Part shown: in pieces, positions 54,759 through 63,757 of the stretch
Position numbering within the stretch: the first letter of the stretch is position 1
How the letters are laid out: each line of letters begins with the position of its first letter
Assembly (NCBI RefSeq): GCF_900109775.1
Contig: NZ_FOAX01000002.1
Location: 1,054,001-1,118,000 of the forward strand
Source of the DNA: Pseudoxanthomonas sp. GM95
GTDB taxonomy: Bacteria; Pseudomonadota; Gammaproteobacteria; Xanthomonadales; Xanthomonadaceae
Direction: 5' to 3'
DNA: 64,000 nt
Notes under the pieces: generated by a model
The model's database searches: none
What the model saw: only the letters and a program-made list of their open reading frames with translations
Told to the model about the DNA's origin: nothing
Made by a program: the position numbers and the translations under genes

Positions 54759-54776
54759 TGCGCAATATAGTGCGCA
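54759..54776 (+). promoter_or_regulatory. Operator 2 of the XRE-cupin / exporter divergent pair
   Basis: TGCGCA-ATATAG-TGCGCA, a perfect 6+6 dyad 33 bases before the exporter ATG, containing the -10-like TATAGT. Centres of the two operators are 36 bases apart, about 3.4 helical turns. Confidence 0.68.
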
Positions 54777-54809
54777 GGCTCCTGTGCTTCCAGTCTTCCG
54801 GGTCTGCCC

Positions 54810-55688
54810 ATGTCGTCCTCGCGTTCCTCTTCCGTGCTGTTCCCGGTGGCCCTGCTGTTGGTGTCGATGGTGTCCATCCAGGCCGGCGCCAGCCTGGCCA
54901 AGAGCCTGTTCCCGGCGATCGGGGCAACGGGCGCGACCGCCTTGCGGCTGGGGATCGGCACGCTGTTGCTGTGGGCCGTGTTCCGCCCGTGGAAGCTGGA
55001 CTGGCGTGCGCTGCCCTGGCCGATGCTGCTGGGCTACGGGCTGTCGTTGGGCGTGATGAACACCTTGTTCTACATCGCCCTGCAGACCGTGCCGCTGGGC
55101 ATCGCGATCGCGCTGGAGTTCACCGGTCCGCTGGCCGTGGCGGTGCTGGGCTCGCGCCGCGCGCGCGATCTGCTCTGGGCGGCGCTGGCGATCGGCGGCC
55201 TGTTGCTGCTGGTGCCGTGGCCGGGCGCGCAAACGTCGCTGGATCCGCTGGGCATGGCCTGCGCGCTGGGGGCCGGCGTGTGCTGGGCGCTGTACATCCT
55301 GTTCGGCCAGAAAGCCGGCGCCGAGCACGGCGCGCAGACCGTGGCACTGGGATCGACGATCGCCTGCGTAGTGGCCGTGCCCTGGGGCGTGGCCCATGCC
55401 GGCAGCGCGCTGCTGGCGCCCGAACTGCTGCCGGCCGCGCTGGGCGTGGCGGTGCTGTCGATGGCCTTGCCGTATTCGCTGGAGATGATGGCGCTGACCC
55501 GGCTGCCGACTCGCACCTTCGGCATGCTGATGAGCCTGGAGCCGGCGCTGGGCGCGCTGTGCGGGATGGTGCTGCTGCACGAGCAACTGCGTCCGCTGCA
55601 GTGGCTGGCGATCGCGGCGGTGGTGGCGGCCTCGGCCGGCGCGACGCTGGGCAACCAGGCGCCGGTGGCCGCGCCGGTGCCGGATTAA
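54810..55688 (+). CDS. RhtA-like EamA-family exporter (threonine/homoserine type)
   Basis: A 292-residue inner-membrane protein with ten predicted helices and two EamA repeats (GASLAKSLFPAIGATGATALRLGIGTLLLW; MMALTRLPTRTFGMLMSLEPALGALCGMVLLHEQL). Members of the RhtA branch export threonine, homoserine and similar compounds; the exact substrate is open. It is divergent from the XRE-cupin regulator and shares the doubled operator. Confidence 0.85.
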   Translation: MSSSRSSSVLFPVALLLVSMVSIQAGASLAKSLFPAIGATGATALRLGIGTLLLWAVFRPWKLDWRALPWPMLLGYGLSLGVMNTLFYIALQTVPLGIAIALEFTGPLAVAVLGSRRARDLLWAALAIGGLLLLVPWPGAQTSLDPLGMACALGAGVCWALYILFGQKAGAEHGAQTVALGSTIACVVAVPWGVAHAGSALLAPELLPAALGVAVLSMALPYSLEMMALTRLPTRTFGMLMSLEPALGALCGMVLLHEQLRPLQWLAIAAVVAASAGATLGNQAPVAAPVPD

Positions 55689-55692
55689 GGCG

Positions 55693-56349
55693 TCAGCTGC
55701 CGGTGCCGCGCGGGCGCGGCCACTGGTTGGCGATGTTGCAGAACAGCCGCGCGGTCTGCTCGGCGTCATACACGGCCGAGTGCGCTTCTTCCGAATTCCA
55801 CTCCATGCCGGCGGCCTGCACAGCGCGCGCCAGCACGGTCTGGCCATAGGCCATGCCGCCCATCGTCACCGTGTCGAACACACTGAAAGGATGGAAGGGA
55901 TTGCGCTTGTGCTCGGTGCGCGCGACCGCGGCGTTGAGGAAATTCAGGTCGAAGTGCGCGTTGTGGCCGACCAGGATCGCGCGCTGGCAGCCATGCTTCT
56001 TCACCGCCGCACGAATCGGCGCGAACACATGGTCCAGCGCGTCCTTCTCCGGCTTGGCCAGGCGGAATGGATGGTCCAGCACGATGCCGGTGACCTCCAG
56101 TGACTTGGGATCGATCTCCAGCCCCGGCGCCGGTTCCAGGTGCGCGCACGAGGTGTCGCCGAGGATGAAGCGGCCCTGGTCGTCGAGGTCGATCGGCACC
56201 GCGGCGATTTCCAGCAGGGCGTGGCGGTTCCAGTCGAAGCCGCCTGTTTCCACGTCCACCACCACGGGCAGGAAACCGCGGAAGCGGCGGGCCATGGGCG
56301 AAACGGACGGGGAGGCGGCGGGCGAGGGTGTCGCGGAGGTGTCTTGCAT
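55693..56349 (-). CDS. rnt: Ribonuclease T
   Basis: A 218-residue DEDDh exonuclease that trims the 3' ends of tRNA and other small RNAs. The catalytic set is visible: VDVETGGF (Asp, Glu), [11 protein letters not shown] (Asp) and [11 protein letters not shown] (His, Asp). The [29 protein letters not shown] segment is RNase T-specific. The chosen ATG gives a short, Ser/Pro-rich N-terminal tail compared with the family; a second ATG at MARRFRGF, 18 codons later, is also plausible. It converges on the exporter, with stops four bases apart. Confidence 0.92.
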   Translation of the reverse strand: MQDTSATPSPAASPSVSPMARRFRGFLPVVVDVETGGFDWNRHALLEIAAVPIDLDDQGRFILGDTSCAHLEPAPGLEIDPKSLEVTGIVLDHPFRLAKPEKDALDHVFAPIRAAVKKHGCQRAILVGHNAHFDLNFLNAAVARTEHKRNPFHPFSVFDTVTMGGMAYGQTVLARAVQAAGMEWNSEEAHSAVYDAEQTARLFCNIANQWPRPRGTGS

Positions 56350-56407
56350 GGGCGAAAGCCTAGCAGACAGGCTCAAACCGCTGGCTTCCATCGCCGGCCT
56401 GCGCACG

Positions 56408-56434
56408 AAAAAGGCGCGCCCCGAAGGACGCGCC
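56408..56434 (-). terminator. Intrinsic terminator of the RcnB-like gene
   Basis: On the minus strand GGCGCG-N10-CGCGCC is followed by TTTTT, 28 bases after the stop. Confidence 0.8.
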
Positions 56435-56461
56435 CGTTGTTTCCGATCTCGCCTGCGACGG

Positions 56462-56779
56462 TTAGCGGCCGGCGGCGATCACGCTGGTGATGATGCCGGT
56501 GGCGACGGCGACCATCACGTAGTTGTTGTCGACCCGGCGCCACTCATGACCGCGCGGCGGCGGGGCCAGATGGTGGCTGCGATAGTCGCGGACGTACTCG
56601 CCGCGATGACCGTCACCCAGGCGTTCGCCACGGGCGTAATGATGCGGGCCATCGTCATGGTGGCCCGGCGGCGGGCCGCGGCGATCGTCATGGCGATCAT
56701 CGTGATGCTGCGGAGCGGCCATCGCGGTGCCGCTTGCCGCCAGGGTCAGGGCCAGGACAAAAGTGGACATGCGTTTCAT
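56462..56779 (-). CDS. RcnB-family periplasmic protein
   Basis: A 105-residue protein with a signal peptide ([18 protein letters not shown]), a His/Asp-rich low-complexity stretch ([24 protein letters not shown]) and the RcnB-type end ([36 protein letters not shown]). In E. coli RcnB helps nickel/cobalt homeostasis; the His-rich part here would suit metal binding, but the family is broader than that. It is alone between rnt and phoU. Confidence 0.8.
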   Translation of the reverse strand: MKRMSTFVLALTLAASGTAMAAPQHHDDRHDDRRGPPPGHHDDGPHHYARGERLGDGHRGEYVRDYRSHHLAPPPRGHEWRRVDNNYVMVAVATGIITSVIAAGR

Positions 56780-56935
56780 GGCGTTTCTCCTTGTTGCGGT
56801 GAGTGCCCGGAGATCCCGGGCTCGCAAGCAGGTTGCGCCGATAAACATGAACGGCCTGGTAATTTTTATTACCGCCCGTGGCCCCGAGTCAGCAATGCGA
56901 AATGTGGCTTCACATCCCGCATTTCCGCACGCGTG

Positions 56936-57652
56936 TCAGAGCGCGCCGGTGAACGAGGTTTCGTCGCGCTTGTCGCGCGGCGGCAGCGGCTTGTCGCCCC
57001 GCACCAGGAACCACACGTTCTCGGCGATGTTGGTGGCGTGGTCGCCGATGCGCTCCAGGTTCTTGGCCATGAAAAGCAGGTGCGTGCATGGGGTGATGTT
57101 GCGCGCGTCTTCCATCATGTAGGTCAGCAGCTCGCGGAACAGCGCGGTGTACAGCGCGTCCAGCTCGGCATCGCGCTCGCGCACCTGCACGGCCAGCTCG
57201 GCATCGTTCTCGCGGTAGGCGGTCATGGCATCGCGCACCAGCTGCGCGGCCAGCTGGCCCAGCGCACGCAGGCCGGTGGCATGCGGCACCGGCGGCAGCG
57301 CGTTGAGCGCCATCGAGCGCTTGGCCACGTTGGCGGCGTAGTCGCCGATGCGTTCGATGTCGGTGGGGATGCGCAGGGCGGCCAGGATCTCGCGCAGGTC
57401 GCGCGCCATCGGGCCGCGCAGCGCCAGTTGCATGACGTCGTGGCTGACCTGCGATTCCAGCGCGTCGATGGCTTCGTCGTTGGCGATGATGCGCTGGGCG
57501 GCACGATCGTCGCGGCGGTCGACCACGTCCATCGCCGCTTCCAGCTGCGCCACGGCGATCTCGCCCATGTGCAGGATCTCGCCGGCCAGACGGCGCTGCT
57601 CTTCGTCGTAGCTCTTGACGATGTGTTCGTGCGGGAGGTTGTTGGAAGGCAT
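56936..57652 (-). CDS. phoU: Phosphate signalling protein PhoU
   Basis: A 238-residue protein with two tandem PhoU three-helix repeats, each ending in the metal-binding motif: REILAALRIPTDIERIGDYAANVAK and MFMAKNLERIGDHATNIAENVWFLV-like text. It links PstB to the sensor PhoR and keeps phosphate uptake in check. AGGA six bases before the ATG. It follows pstB after 193 bases that contain a stem GCCTGGCC-N6-GGCCAGGC (57778-57799), so its level may differ from that of pstB. Confidence 0.95.
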   Translation of the reverse strand: MPSNNLPHEHIVKSYDEEQRRLAGEILHMGEIAVAQLEAAMDVVDRRDDRAAQRIIANDEAIDALESQVSHDVMQLALRGPMARDLREILAALRIPTDIERIGDYAANVAKRSMALNALPPVPHATGLRALGQLAAQLVRDAMTAYRENDAELAVQVRERDAELDALYTALFRELLTYMMEDARNITPCTHLLFMAKNLERIGDHATNIAENVWFLVRGDKPLPPRDKRDETSFTGAL

Positions 57653-57845
57653 GAGAGGTCCTGGAAAGCGTGGAGTGCTTTGAGTGGTGTGCCGCCATCC
57701 GTGGCGGGGCGATGCGGCTTGCGTTGTGGGGTGCTGCTGCCATCCATGGCGCGACATCGGGGCTTCGTTCAACGCCGGCCTGGCCGTCCATGGCCAGGCG
57801 TTCAGAACGCGTCAGGCGCCGGCTGGCGCCCGACGAGCGCGTTCT

Positions 57846-58703
57846 TCACCCGAATCGACCGGTGATGTAGTCCTCGGTCTGCTGCTTGGACGGACGCGAG
57901 AAGATGGTCGAGGTGACGTCGTGTTCGATCAGATCGCCCAGGTACATGAAGGCGGTGTAGTCCGAGACGCGCGCGGCCTGCTGCATGTTGTGGGTGACGA
58001 TGGCGATGGTGTAGTCGCGCTTGAGTTCCTCGACCAGCTGCTCGATGCGGCTGGTGGAAATCGGGTCCAGCGCCGAGGTCGGCTCGTCCAGCAACAGCAC
58101 GTCGGGCTTGAGCGCCACGGCGCGCGCGATGCACAAACGCTGCTGCTGGCCACCGGACAGGCCCAGCGCGCTTTGCCCCAGCTTGTCCTTCACTTCGTCC
58201 CACAACGCGCCCTGGCGCAGGGCATGCTCGACGCGGTCGCGCATGTCGGCCTTGTTCAAGGTCTCATGGTGGCGGATGCCGTAGGCCACGTTCTCGAAGA
58301 TCGTCATCGGGAACGGCACCGGCTTCTGGAACACCATGCCGACCTTGCTGCGCAGGCGGTTCATCGGGTACTTGGGCGAGAGGATGTTCTCGCCGTCCAG
58401 CAGCACTTCGCCGCTGGCCTTGAGCTTGGGGTACAGCGCGTAAATGCGGTTGAAGATGCGCAGCAGCGTGGACTTGCCGCAGCCCGACGGGCCGATCAGC
58501 GCGGTGACGCGCTTTTCCGGGATCTGCAGGTTGATGTTCTTCAGCGCGTGGAAGCTGCCGTAGTGGAAATCCAGGCCGCGGGCTTCCAGCTTCACGTCGG
58601 CCGGCGGCAGCACGCCGCGGTCGGTGGTGACGGGCGTCAGGCGTGGTGTCGGGGCGGAGTGCTGGACATCGTTCATGGTGGGATCCATCGATAGGTCAGT
58701 CAT
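57846..58703 (-). CDS. pstB: Phosphate ABC transporter ATP-binding protein
   Basis: A 285-residue ATPase energising phosphate uptake through PstCA: Walker [12 protein letters not shown], the PstB-specific [18 protein letters not shown], signature [14 protein letters not shown] and Walker [14 protein letters not shown]. The N-terminus is about 30 residues longer than in E. coli. AGGA six bases before the ATG supports the start, which overlaps the pstA end by eight bases. Confidence 0.96.
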   Translation of the reverse strand: MTDLSMDPTMNDVQHSAPTPRLTPVTTDRGVLPPADVKLEARGLDFHYGSFHALKNINLQIPEKRVTALIGPSGCGKSTLLRIFNRIYALYPKLKASGEVLLDGENILSPKYPMNRLRSKVGMVFQKPVPFPMTIFENVAYGIRHHETLNKADMRDRVEHALRQGALWDEVKDKLGQSALGLSGGQQQRLCIARAVALKPDVLLLDEPTSALDPISTSRIEQLVEELKRDYTIAIVTHNMQQAARVSDYTAFMYLGDLIEHDVTSTIFSRPSKQQTEDYITGRFG

Positions 58704-59547
58704 TGGAGATCCTGTTGCGCAGCAGGAAGAAACGCGCGCCCAGGCTGACCAGCAGCACGAACACGGTCAGCACCAGCGCACCGGCCCAGGCCAGGGTCTG
58801 CCAGGATTCATAGGGGCTACCGGCGAACTGGTTCATCACCACCGGCACCGAAGCCATCGGGCGGAAGACATTCGTGCTCCAGAACTGGTTGCCGAAGGCG
58901 GTGAACAGCAGCGGCGCGGTCTCGCCGGAGATGCGGGCCAGGGCCAGCAGGATGCCGGTGATGATGCCGGCCGAAGCACTGCGGTAGAGCACCTGCATGG
59001 TGACCTTCCACTGCGGCACGCCCAGCGACAGCGCGGCCTCGCGCATCTGCGGCGGCACCAGGCGCAGCATTTCATCGGTGGTGCGGACCACGACCGGCAG
59101 CACGATGAAGGCCAGCGAGATCGCGCCGGCCAGCGCCGAGAAGCCGATCACCGAGACCACCATCGCGTAGACGAACAGGCCCAGCACGATCGACGGCGCC
59201 GACAGCAGGATGTCGTTGACGAAGCGCACCACGGTGCCGGCCTTGCGGGCGTTGCCATACTCCGAGAGCCAGGTGCCGGCCAGCACGCCCAGCGGCGCGC
59301 CGATCACGATCGCCAGCACGCACATCACCGCGCTGCCGAAGAAGGCGTTGAGCAGACCACCGTCCTGCATCGGCGGCGGGGTGTTCATGGTGAACAGGTT
59401 GAGGTTGATGCCGGCGATGCCCTTGGCGATCAGGGTCCACAGGATCCAAGCCAGGAAGATCAGGCCGAAGATCGCCGTGGCGCACGACAGCAACAGGGCG
59501 ACGACATTGACGACGCGGCGGCGCAGGTAGAGGGCGGGAGCGGACAT
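58696..59547 (-). CDS. pstA: Phosphate ABC transporter permease PstA
   Basis: A 283-residue permease with six membrane segments and the EAA loop [70 protein letters not shown], typical of PstA. The start [11 protein letters not shown] follows directly on the pstC stop (TGATG). A much longer in-frame reading would enter pstC and is rejected. Confidence 0.95.
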   Translation of the reverse strand: MSAPALYLRRRVVNVVALLLSCATAIFGLIFLAWILWTLIAKGIAGINLNLFTMNTPPPMQDGGLLNAFFGSAVMCVLAIVIGAPLGVLAGTWLSEYGNARKAGTVVRFVNDILLSAPSIVLGLFVYAMVVSVIGFSALAGAISLAFIVLPVVVRTTDEMLRLVPPQMREAALSLGVPQWKVTMQVLYRSASAGIITGILLALARISGETAPLLFTAFGNQFWSTNVFRPMASVPVVMNQFAGSPYESWQTLAWAGALVLTVFVLLVSLGARFFLLRNRISND

Positions 59548-60512
59548 CAGTTGCCCTCCTTGCGCGAGAGCTGCAGCAGCATGTAGCGGGCGATGGCCAG
59601 CACGACGAAGGTCACCGCGAACAGCACGAAGCCCAGCAGCAGCAGCGCGGAGCGGTAGGTCTCGGTGGCCTCGCCGAAGTCGTTGGCGATCAGCGCGGCG
59701 ATGGTGGTGCCCGGCATCAGCAGCGACACCGACAGCGACACGCTGTTGCCGACCACGAAGGCCACGGCCATCGTTTCGCCAAGCGCGCGGCCCAGGCCGA
59801 GGAAGATGCCGCCGATCACGGCCGAGCGGGTGTAGGGCAGGACGATGTCCCAGCTCACTTCCCACTTGGTCGAGCCCAGTGCGTAGGCCGATTCCTTCAG
59901 GCGCGTGGGCACGGTCAGGAAGACCTCGCGCATCACCGAGGAGATGAAGGGGATGACCATGATCGCCAGCACGAAGCCCGCGGTCAGGATGCCGATGCCC
60001 AGCGGCGGACCCTGGAACACCGGGCCGATCACCGGCAGTTCGCCCAGGGTGTCGTTGAGCCAGGGCGTCACGTACTCGGTCATCATCGGGACCAGCACGA
60101 ACAGGCCCCACATGCCGTAGATGATCGAGGGAATGCCGGCCAGCAGTTCGATGGCCGTGCCGATCGGGCCACGCAGCCAGCGCGGCGCCACTTCGGTCAG
60201 GAAGAAGGCGATGCCGAAGCTCACCGGCACCGCGATCAGCATCGCGATCAGCGCGGTGACCAGGGTGCCGTAGATCGGCGCCAGCGCTCCGTACTTGTTC
60301 TCGACCGGGTTCCATTCGCTGGAGGTGATGAAGTTCAGGCCCTGGTCGAGCAGGACGTGGCGGCCACCCCACAGCATGGAGAGGGCGGCACTGGCCAGCG
60401 CGGCCAGCACGAAGATGACCGTGCCTACCAGGATCCAGCGGAAGATGCGGTCGGCACGCGCATCGCGCGTGTCACGGGTAGAGCTGGCGGCGGGAAGCGT
60501 CGCTGCGTTCAT
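59547..60512 (-). CDS. pstC: Phosphate ABC transporter permease PstC
   Basis: A 321-residue permease. After a short cytosolic tail comes the first membrane helix (WILVGTVIFVLAALASAALSML), SSEWNPVENKYGALAPIYGTLVTALIAMLIAVPVSFGIAFFLTEVAP, IELLAGIPSIIYGMWGLFVLVP and the EAA loop ESAYALGSTKWEVSWDIVLPYTRSAVIGGIFLGLGRALGETMAVAFVVGN. It begins the pstC-pstA-pstB block, 354 bases after pstS. Confidence 0.95.
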   Translation of the reverse strand: MNAATLPAASSTRDTRDARADRIFRWILVGTVIFVLAALASAALSMLWGGRHVLLDQGLNFITSSEWNPVENKYGALAPIYGTLVTALIAMLIAVPVSFGIAFFLTEVAPRWLRGPIGTAIELLAGIPSIIYGMWGLFVLVPMMTEYVTPWLNDTLGELPVIGPVFQGPPLGIGILTAGFVLAIMVIPFISSVMREVFLTVPTRLKESAYALGSTKWEVSWDIVLPYTRSAVIGGIFLGLGRALGETMAVAFVVGNSVSLSVSLLMPGTTIAALIANDFGEATETYRSALLLLGFVLFAVTFVVLAIARYMLLQLSRKEGN

Positions 60513-60640
60513 GGGGTGCGGTGCGCTCGCATGAGGACCAGGGAAGGGAAGCGGGAAGCGTGCAGCCGGGATGTTTCAGTGCGTCGTGCGGGGAAGGGTT
60601 TTGAGCGCCCTGCCTTCGCGTCGAATGCCATCTTTCAGGT

Positions 60641-60824
60641 CGTAATCCCCGCAGGCGGGGATCTATGGACTTGCTTTCAATCGTCATTCCCGCGAAAGCG
60701 GGAACCCAGGGACGTTGTTTTTGATGCTTCATCTGGAAAAGCCGAGGCAACAGCAACCGCAACATCCCTGGATGACCAGCCATTCGGCTGTGGAAAAGCA
60801 CTTCCCGCTTTCGCGGGGATGACG
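60641..60824. repeat. REP-like palindromes between pstS and pstC
   Basis: Three related palindromes: ATCCCCGC-AG-GCGGGGAT (60645-60662); TTCCCGC-GAAA-GCGGGAA (60687-60704); and an inverted copy, TCCCGC-TTTC-GCGGGG (60803-60818). The second and third are 24-base units agreeing at 22 positions in opposite orientation, 95 bases apart, the layout of a paired REP element. The CGTCATTCCCGCGAAAGCGG unit is a common dispersed palindrome of such genomes and resembles neisserial dRS3. Confidence 0.8.
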
Positions 60825-60866
60825 CAACGGCAAAGGCGCCCGCGGAACCGCGGGCGCGCCGTTGCG
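60823..60866 (-). terminator. Nested hairpin directly after pstS
   Basis: Outer arms CGCAACGGC / GCCGTTGCG (60823-60831 with 60858-60866) enclose an inner 10-bp stem GCGCCCGCGG / CCGCGGGCGC (60836-60845 with 60848-60857). There is no T run, so it is more likely an mRNA-stabilising or partial terminator element that lets pstS be made in excess of pstCAB. Confidence 0.65.
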
Positions 60867-61967
60867 TCACTTGAACTCGGAAGCCCAGTACGCCTCGATC
60901 TGGGTCACCAGCGGCGCCGGCAGCGGCACGTAGTGCAGTTCTTCGGCCTGCTTCTGGCCGTTCTCGAAGGCCCACTTGAAGAACGCCAACGTGTCGGCGC
61001 TGCGCTTGGCGTCGGACGGCTGCTTGTGCATCAGCATGAAGTTGGTGGCGGTGATCGGCCACGCCTTCTCGCCCGGCGCGTTGGTGATGACCAGATTGAA
61101 GTCCTTGGCACCGGCCCAGTCGGCGCTTTCGGCCGCGGCGGCGAAGGTCTCGGCGCTCGGCTCGACCCACTGGCCGGCTGCGTTCTGCATTGAGGTGTAC
61201 GGCATCGAGCTCTGCAGCGCGTAGGCCAGCTCGACGTAGCCGATCGAGTTCTTGATCTGCTTCACATACGAGGCCACGCCTTCGTTGCCCTTGCCGCCCA
61301 CGCCGCCCGGCCACTGCACCGAGGTGCCTTCGCCGACCTTGTCCTTCCACTCCGGGCTGACCTTGGACAGGTAGTTGGTGAAGTTGAAGCTGGTGCCCGA
61401 GCCGTCCGAGCGGTGGACCAGGCTGATCTTGGCATCGGGCAGCTTCACGCCCGGGTTGGCCGCGGCGATGGCCGCGTCGTTCCACATGGTGACCTTGCCC
61501 AGAAAGATGTTGGCCAGCAGCTCGCCGGTCAGGCGCAGCTTGCCGGCTTCGATGCCTTCCAGGTTGACCACCGGGACCACGCCGCCGATGGCGGACGGGA
61601 ACTGGCCGAGGCCGGCCTGGGCCAGCTCATCGGACGAGAGCGGCTTGTCGGATGAACCGAAATCCACCGTGCCCGCCTTGATCTGGGCGATGCCGCCGCC
61701 CGAGCCGATCGACTGATAGTTGACCTGGTTGCCCGTGGTGCCGGCGTAGTCGGACGACCACTTGGACACCAGCGGATAGATGAAGGACGCGCCAGCGCCG
61801 GAGACCTGGGCCGCGTTGGGATTCTGCGCGGCCGGTGCAGCGGCAGCGGTGCCATCGGCGGGCGGGGTGGCCGTGTTGTTGGCCTGGTCGGCGGGCTTGC
61901 TGCACGCAGCGACGGCCAGGGCGACGGACAGGGACAGCAGGGCCACGCGGGCCGGCTTGAGGTTCAT
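60867..61967 (-). CDS. pstS: Phosphate-binding lipoprotein PstS
   Basis: A 366-residue periplasmic binding protein. The signal ends in a lipobox (AVAAC, Cys22), followed by an Ala/Pro-rich linker and the phosphate-binding fold: GAGASFIYPLVSKWSSDY, SIGSGGGIAQIKAGTVDFGSSDKPL, HRSDGSGTSFNFTNYLS. Soluble PstS is usual in enterobacteria; here it should be membrane-tethered. Expression is probably under PhoB (Pho-box-like array upstream). It is first in pstS-pstC-pstA-pstB-phoU. Confidence 0.95.
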   Translation of the reverse strand: MNLKPARVALLSLSVALAVAACSKPADQANNTATPPADGTAAAAPAAQNPNAAQVSGAGASFIYPLVSKWSSDYAGTTGNQVNYQSIGSGGGIAQIKAGTVDFGSSDKPLSSDELAQAGLGQFPSAIGGVVPVVNLEGIEAGKLRLTGELLANIFLGKVTMWNDAAIAAANPGVKLPDAKISLVHRSDGSGTSFNFTNYLSKVSPEWKDKVGEGTSVQWPGGVGGKGNEGVASYVKQIKNSIGYVELAYALQSSMPYTSMQNAAGQWVEPSAETFAAAAESADWAGAKDFNLVITNAPGEKAWPITATNFMLMHKQPSDAKRSADTLAFFKWAFENGQKQAEELHYVPLPAPLVTQIEAYWASEFK

Positions 61968-62016
61968 CGAACAGCTCCAGAATGTGCCGGCGCGAGCCAG
62001 CAGGTGACGCTATTGG

Positions 62017-62045
62017 ATGATGCTTTTGTTACAGCGTCATGACGC
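62017..62045 (-). promoter_or_regulatory. Candidate Pho box array of pstS
   Basis: On the minus strand three 7-base units lie 11 bases apart: GCGTCAT-GACG-CTGTAAC-AAAA-GCATCAT. The last two with their A-rich spacer match 13 of 18 positions of the CTGTCAT-N4-CTGTCAT consensus. The array ends 50 bases before the pstS ATG. It overlaps a perfect 18-base palindrome ACAGCGTCATGACGCTGT (62031-62048). Confidence 0.5.
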
Positions 62046-62085
62046 TGTGACCGGCGGCGTGTCCCGAGGCCCGTTGCAGGCCCGG

Positions 62086-62126
62086 AAAACCACGCAGGCG
62101 CGGGCTTTTGGCCCGCGCCTGCGTGG
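62086..62126 (-). terminator. Intrinsic terminator of the dipeptidase gene
   Basis: Perfect 16-bp arms CCACGCAGGCGCGGGC / GCCCGCGCCTGCGTGG around a 5-base loop; on the minus strand the stem is followed by TTTT. It separates the dipeptidase from pstS. Confidence 0.85.
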
Positions 62127-62243
62127 AAGTGACTGGATGGACAGCCGGTCGCCGAAGCCGCGACCTGCGAGCCGCATCACATTTGTGGGCGCGGGTCATG
62201 ACACTGGCGTGTCGCTGTCATGACGCTGCGGCTTGCGCGCCTG

Positions 62244-63491
62244 TCAGTCCAGGATCGCCTTGACCGCGTCCGGGTCGGCGGCCGCCTGCACTTGGCCGAT
62301 CAGGCGGATCACGTTGCCGCCCCAGACGTTGGCGATCTGGGCTTCGGTATAGCCGGCATCGAGCAGGCCCTGGGTGATCTTGGGCAACAGCGACACATCC
62401 TCGAGCCCGGTGACGCCGCCGCCGCCATCCCAGTCAGCGCCCAGGCCGACATGGTCGGGGCCGGCGACTTCGATAATATGCAGGATGTGCTTCATGTAGT
62501 CGTCGAAGGTGGCGCGGCGCACGCCGAATTTGGCGTTGAGCGCCTCGCGCTGCTGGGCGAGCTGCTTGAACTCGGCTGGGGTCAGCTCGCGCGGGCTGCG
62601 GCCGCCGAACTGGGTCATCAGCCCGCGTGCGGCGGCCTGGTATTCGGGCGTGCGCTGGGTCGGGATGATGTAGGCGCTGAGCGAGTTGACCTGGATCACG
62701 CCGCCCTTGGCCGCCAGCTTGCGGATGCGTGCGTCGTCGATGTTGCGCGGGTGTTCGTTGACCGCGTCGGCGGCGGTATGCGACAGGATGATCGGCGCCT
62801 TGGACAGTTCCAGCATCTGGTCGAACACCGTATCGGAGGCATGCGACTGGTCCAGCACGATGCCCAGCTTGTTGGCCTCGGCGATCATCGCCTTGCCCTT
62901 GGGGCTCAGGCCATTCCATTCCGGTCCCTTGGGGTCGGTGGAGGAATCTGCGAAGTCGTTGTTGCTGGTGTGGACCAGGCTGAGCATGCGCAGGCCCAGC
63001 TTGTAATAGGCGCTCAGCAGGCTGGGATCGGATTCCAGCGGATAGGCGTTCTCCATGCTGATGTAGACGATCTTCTTGCCGGCCTTCTTGATGCGCGCCG
63101 CGTCGTCGGCGGTGGTGGCGATCTCGAACTTGTCGGCGTTGGCCGCGGCCATCTCGCGGATCTCGGCCAAACGCTTGAGGCCGAAGTCGCGGGCCTTGAG
63201 GTTACCTTCGGGCGTGCGCGGGCCCTGGCCGGTGTAGACCACCCAGAAGCCGCCATCCAGCAGGCCTTCCTGCATGCGCGGGTAATCGACCTGGGTGCCG
63301 TCTTCATCGGCGTGGTGGTGATCCAGGATGCTCCAGCCCGGACGGCTGAAATTGGCCGGCGTATCCAGGTGCGTGTCCAGGGTGATGATGCGCTGCTGCA
63401 GCGCCTTGGCCTTGCTGAGGTCTTCGGCCTGGGCGGAAGCAACGGTGGACAGCAACAGCGAAACGGCAAGCGCAAGCACGGCGTGCTTCAT
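62244..63491 (-). CDS. Exported membrane-dipeptidase family (M19) protein
   Basis: A 415-residue protein with a signal peptide (AVLALAVSLLLSTVASA-QA). Zinc ligands are in the family order: His-x-Asp in IITLDTHLDTPANF, Glu in VYISMENAYPLE, His in LDQSHASD and ILSHTAADAV, and the terminal GLGADWDGGGG. M19 enzymes cut dipeptides, including D-amino-acid-containing ones. AGGAG six bases before the ATG. It is alone, bounded by a strong terminator. Confidence 0.9.
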   Translation of the reverse strand: MKHAVLALAVSLLLSTVASAQAEDLSKAKALQQRIITLDTHLDTPANFSRPGWSILDHHHADEDGTQVDYPRMQEGLLDGGFWVVYTGQGPRTPEGNLKARDFGLKRLAEIREMAAANADKFEIATTADDAARIKKAGKKIVYISMENAYPLESDPSLLSAYYKLGLRMLSLVHTSNNDFADSSTDPKGPEWNGLSPKGKAMIAEANKLGIVLDQSHASDTVFDQMLELSKAPIILSHTAADAVNEHPRNIDDARIRKLAAKGGVIQVNSLSAYIIPTQRTPEYQAAARGLMTQFGGRSPRELTPAEFKQLAQQREALNAKFGVRRATFDDYMKHILHIIEVAGPDHVGLGADWDGGGGVTGLEDVSLLPKITQGLLDAGYTEAQIANVWGGNVIRLIGQVQAAADPDAVKAILD

Positions 63492-63757
63492 GGTCACTCC
63501 TGGATGGGGAAGGGCGGGGGCGAACGACGCCGGGTCCAGACCGCCTGCGCTGCAGGTGGCAGGCGACGCAGCGGGCTTGAAGCCGGTGGCCCTGCAACAT
63601 AGCCAAAAAGCACGCGGCCGTGTCGGCAACGCGCGGCTTTACCTGCATCGCGCACGCGGCCTATGCTCGGGGCAGGGGAAACCAGTGACGTAGCGGCACG
63701 CCGACTTCGAGCGGCGGTTGGCGGCGTTCGACCACGATATTTCTGGAGAGATCAGCG

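Noticed and set aside
60641-60824. CRISPR-like repeat array
   Set aside because: Only three palindromic units with inverted orientation and irregular spacing; they fit REP elements, not direct repeats with spacers.
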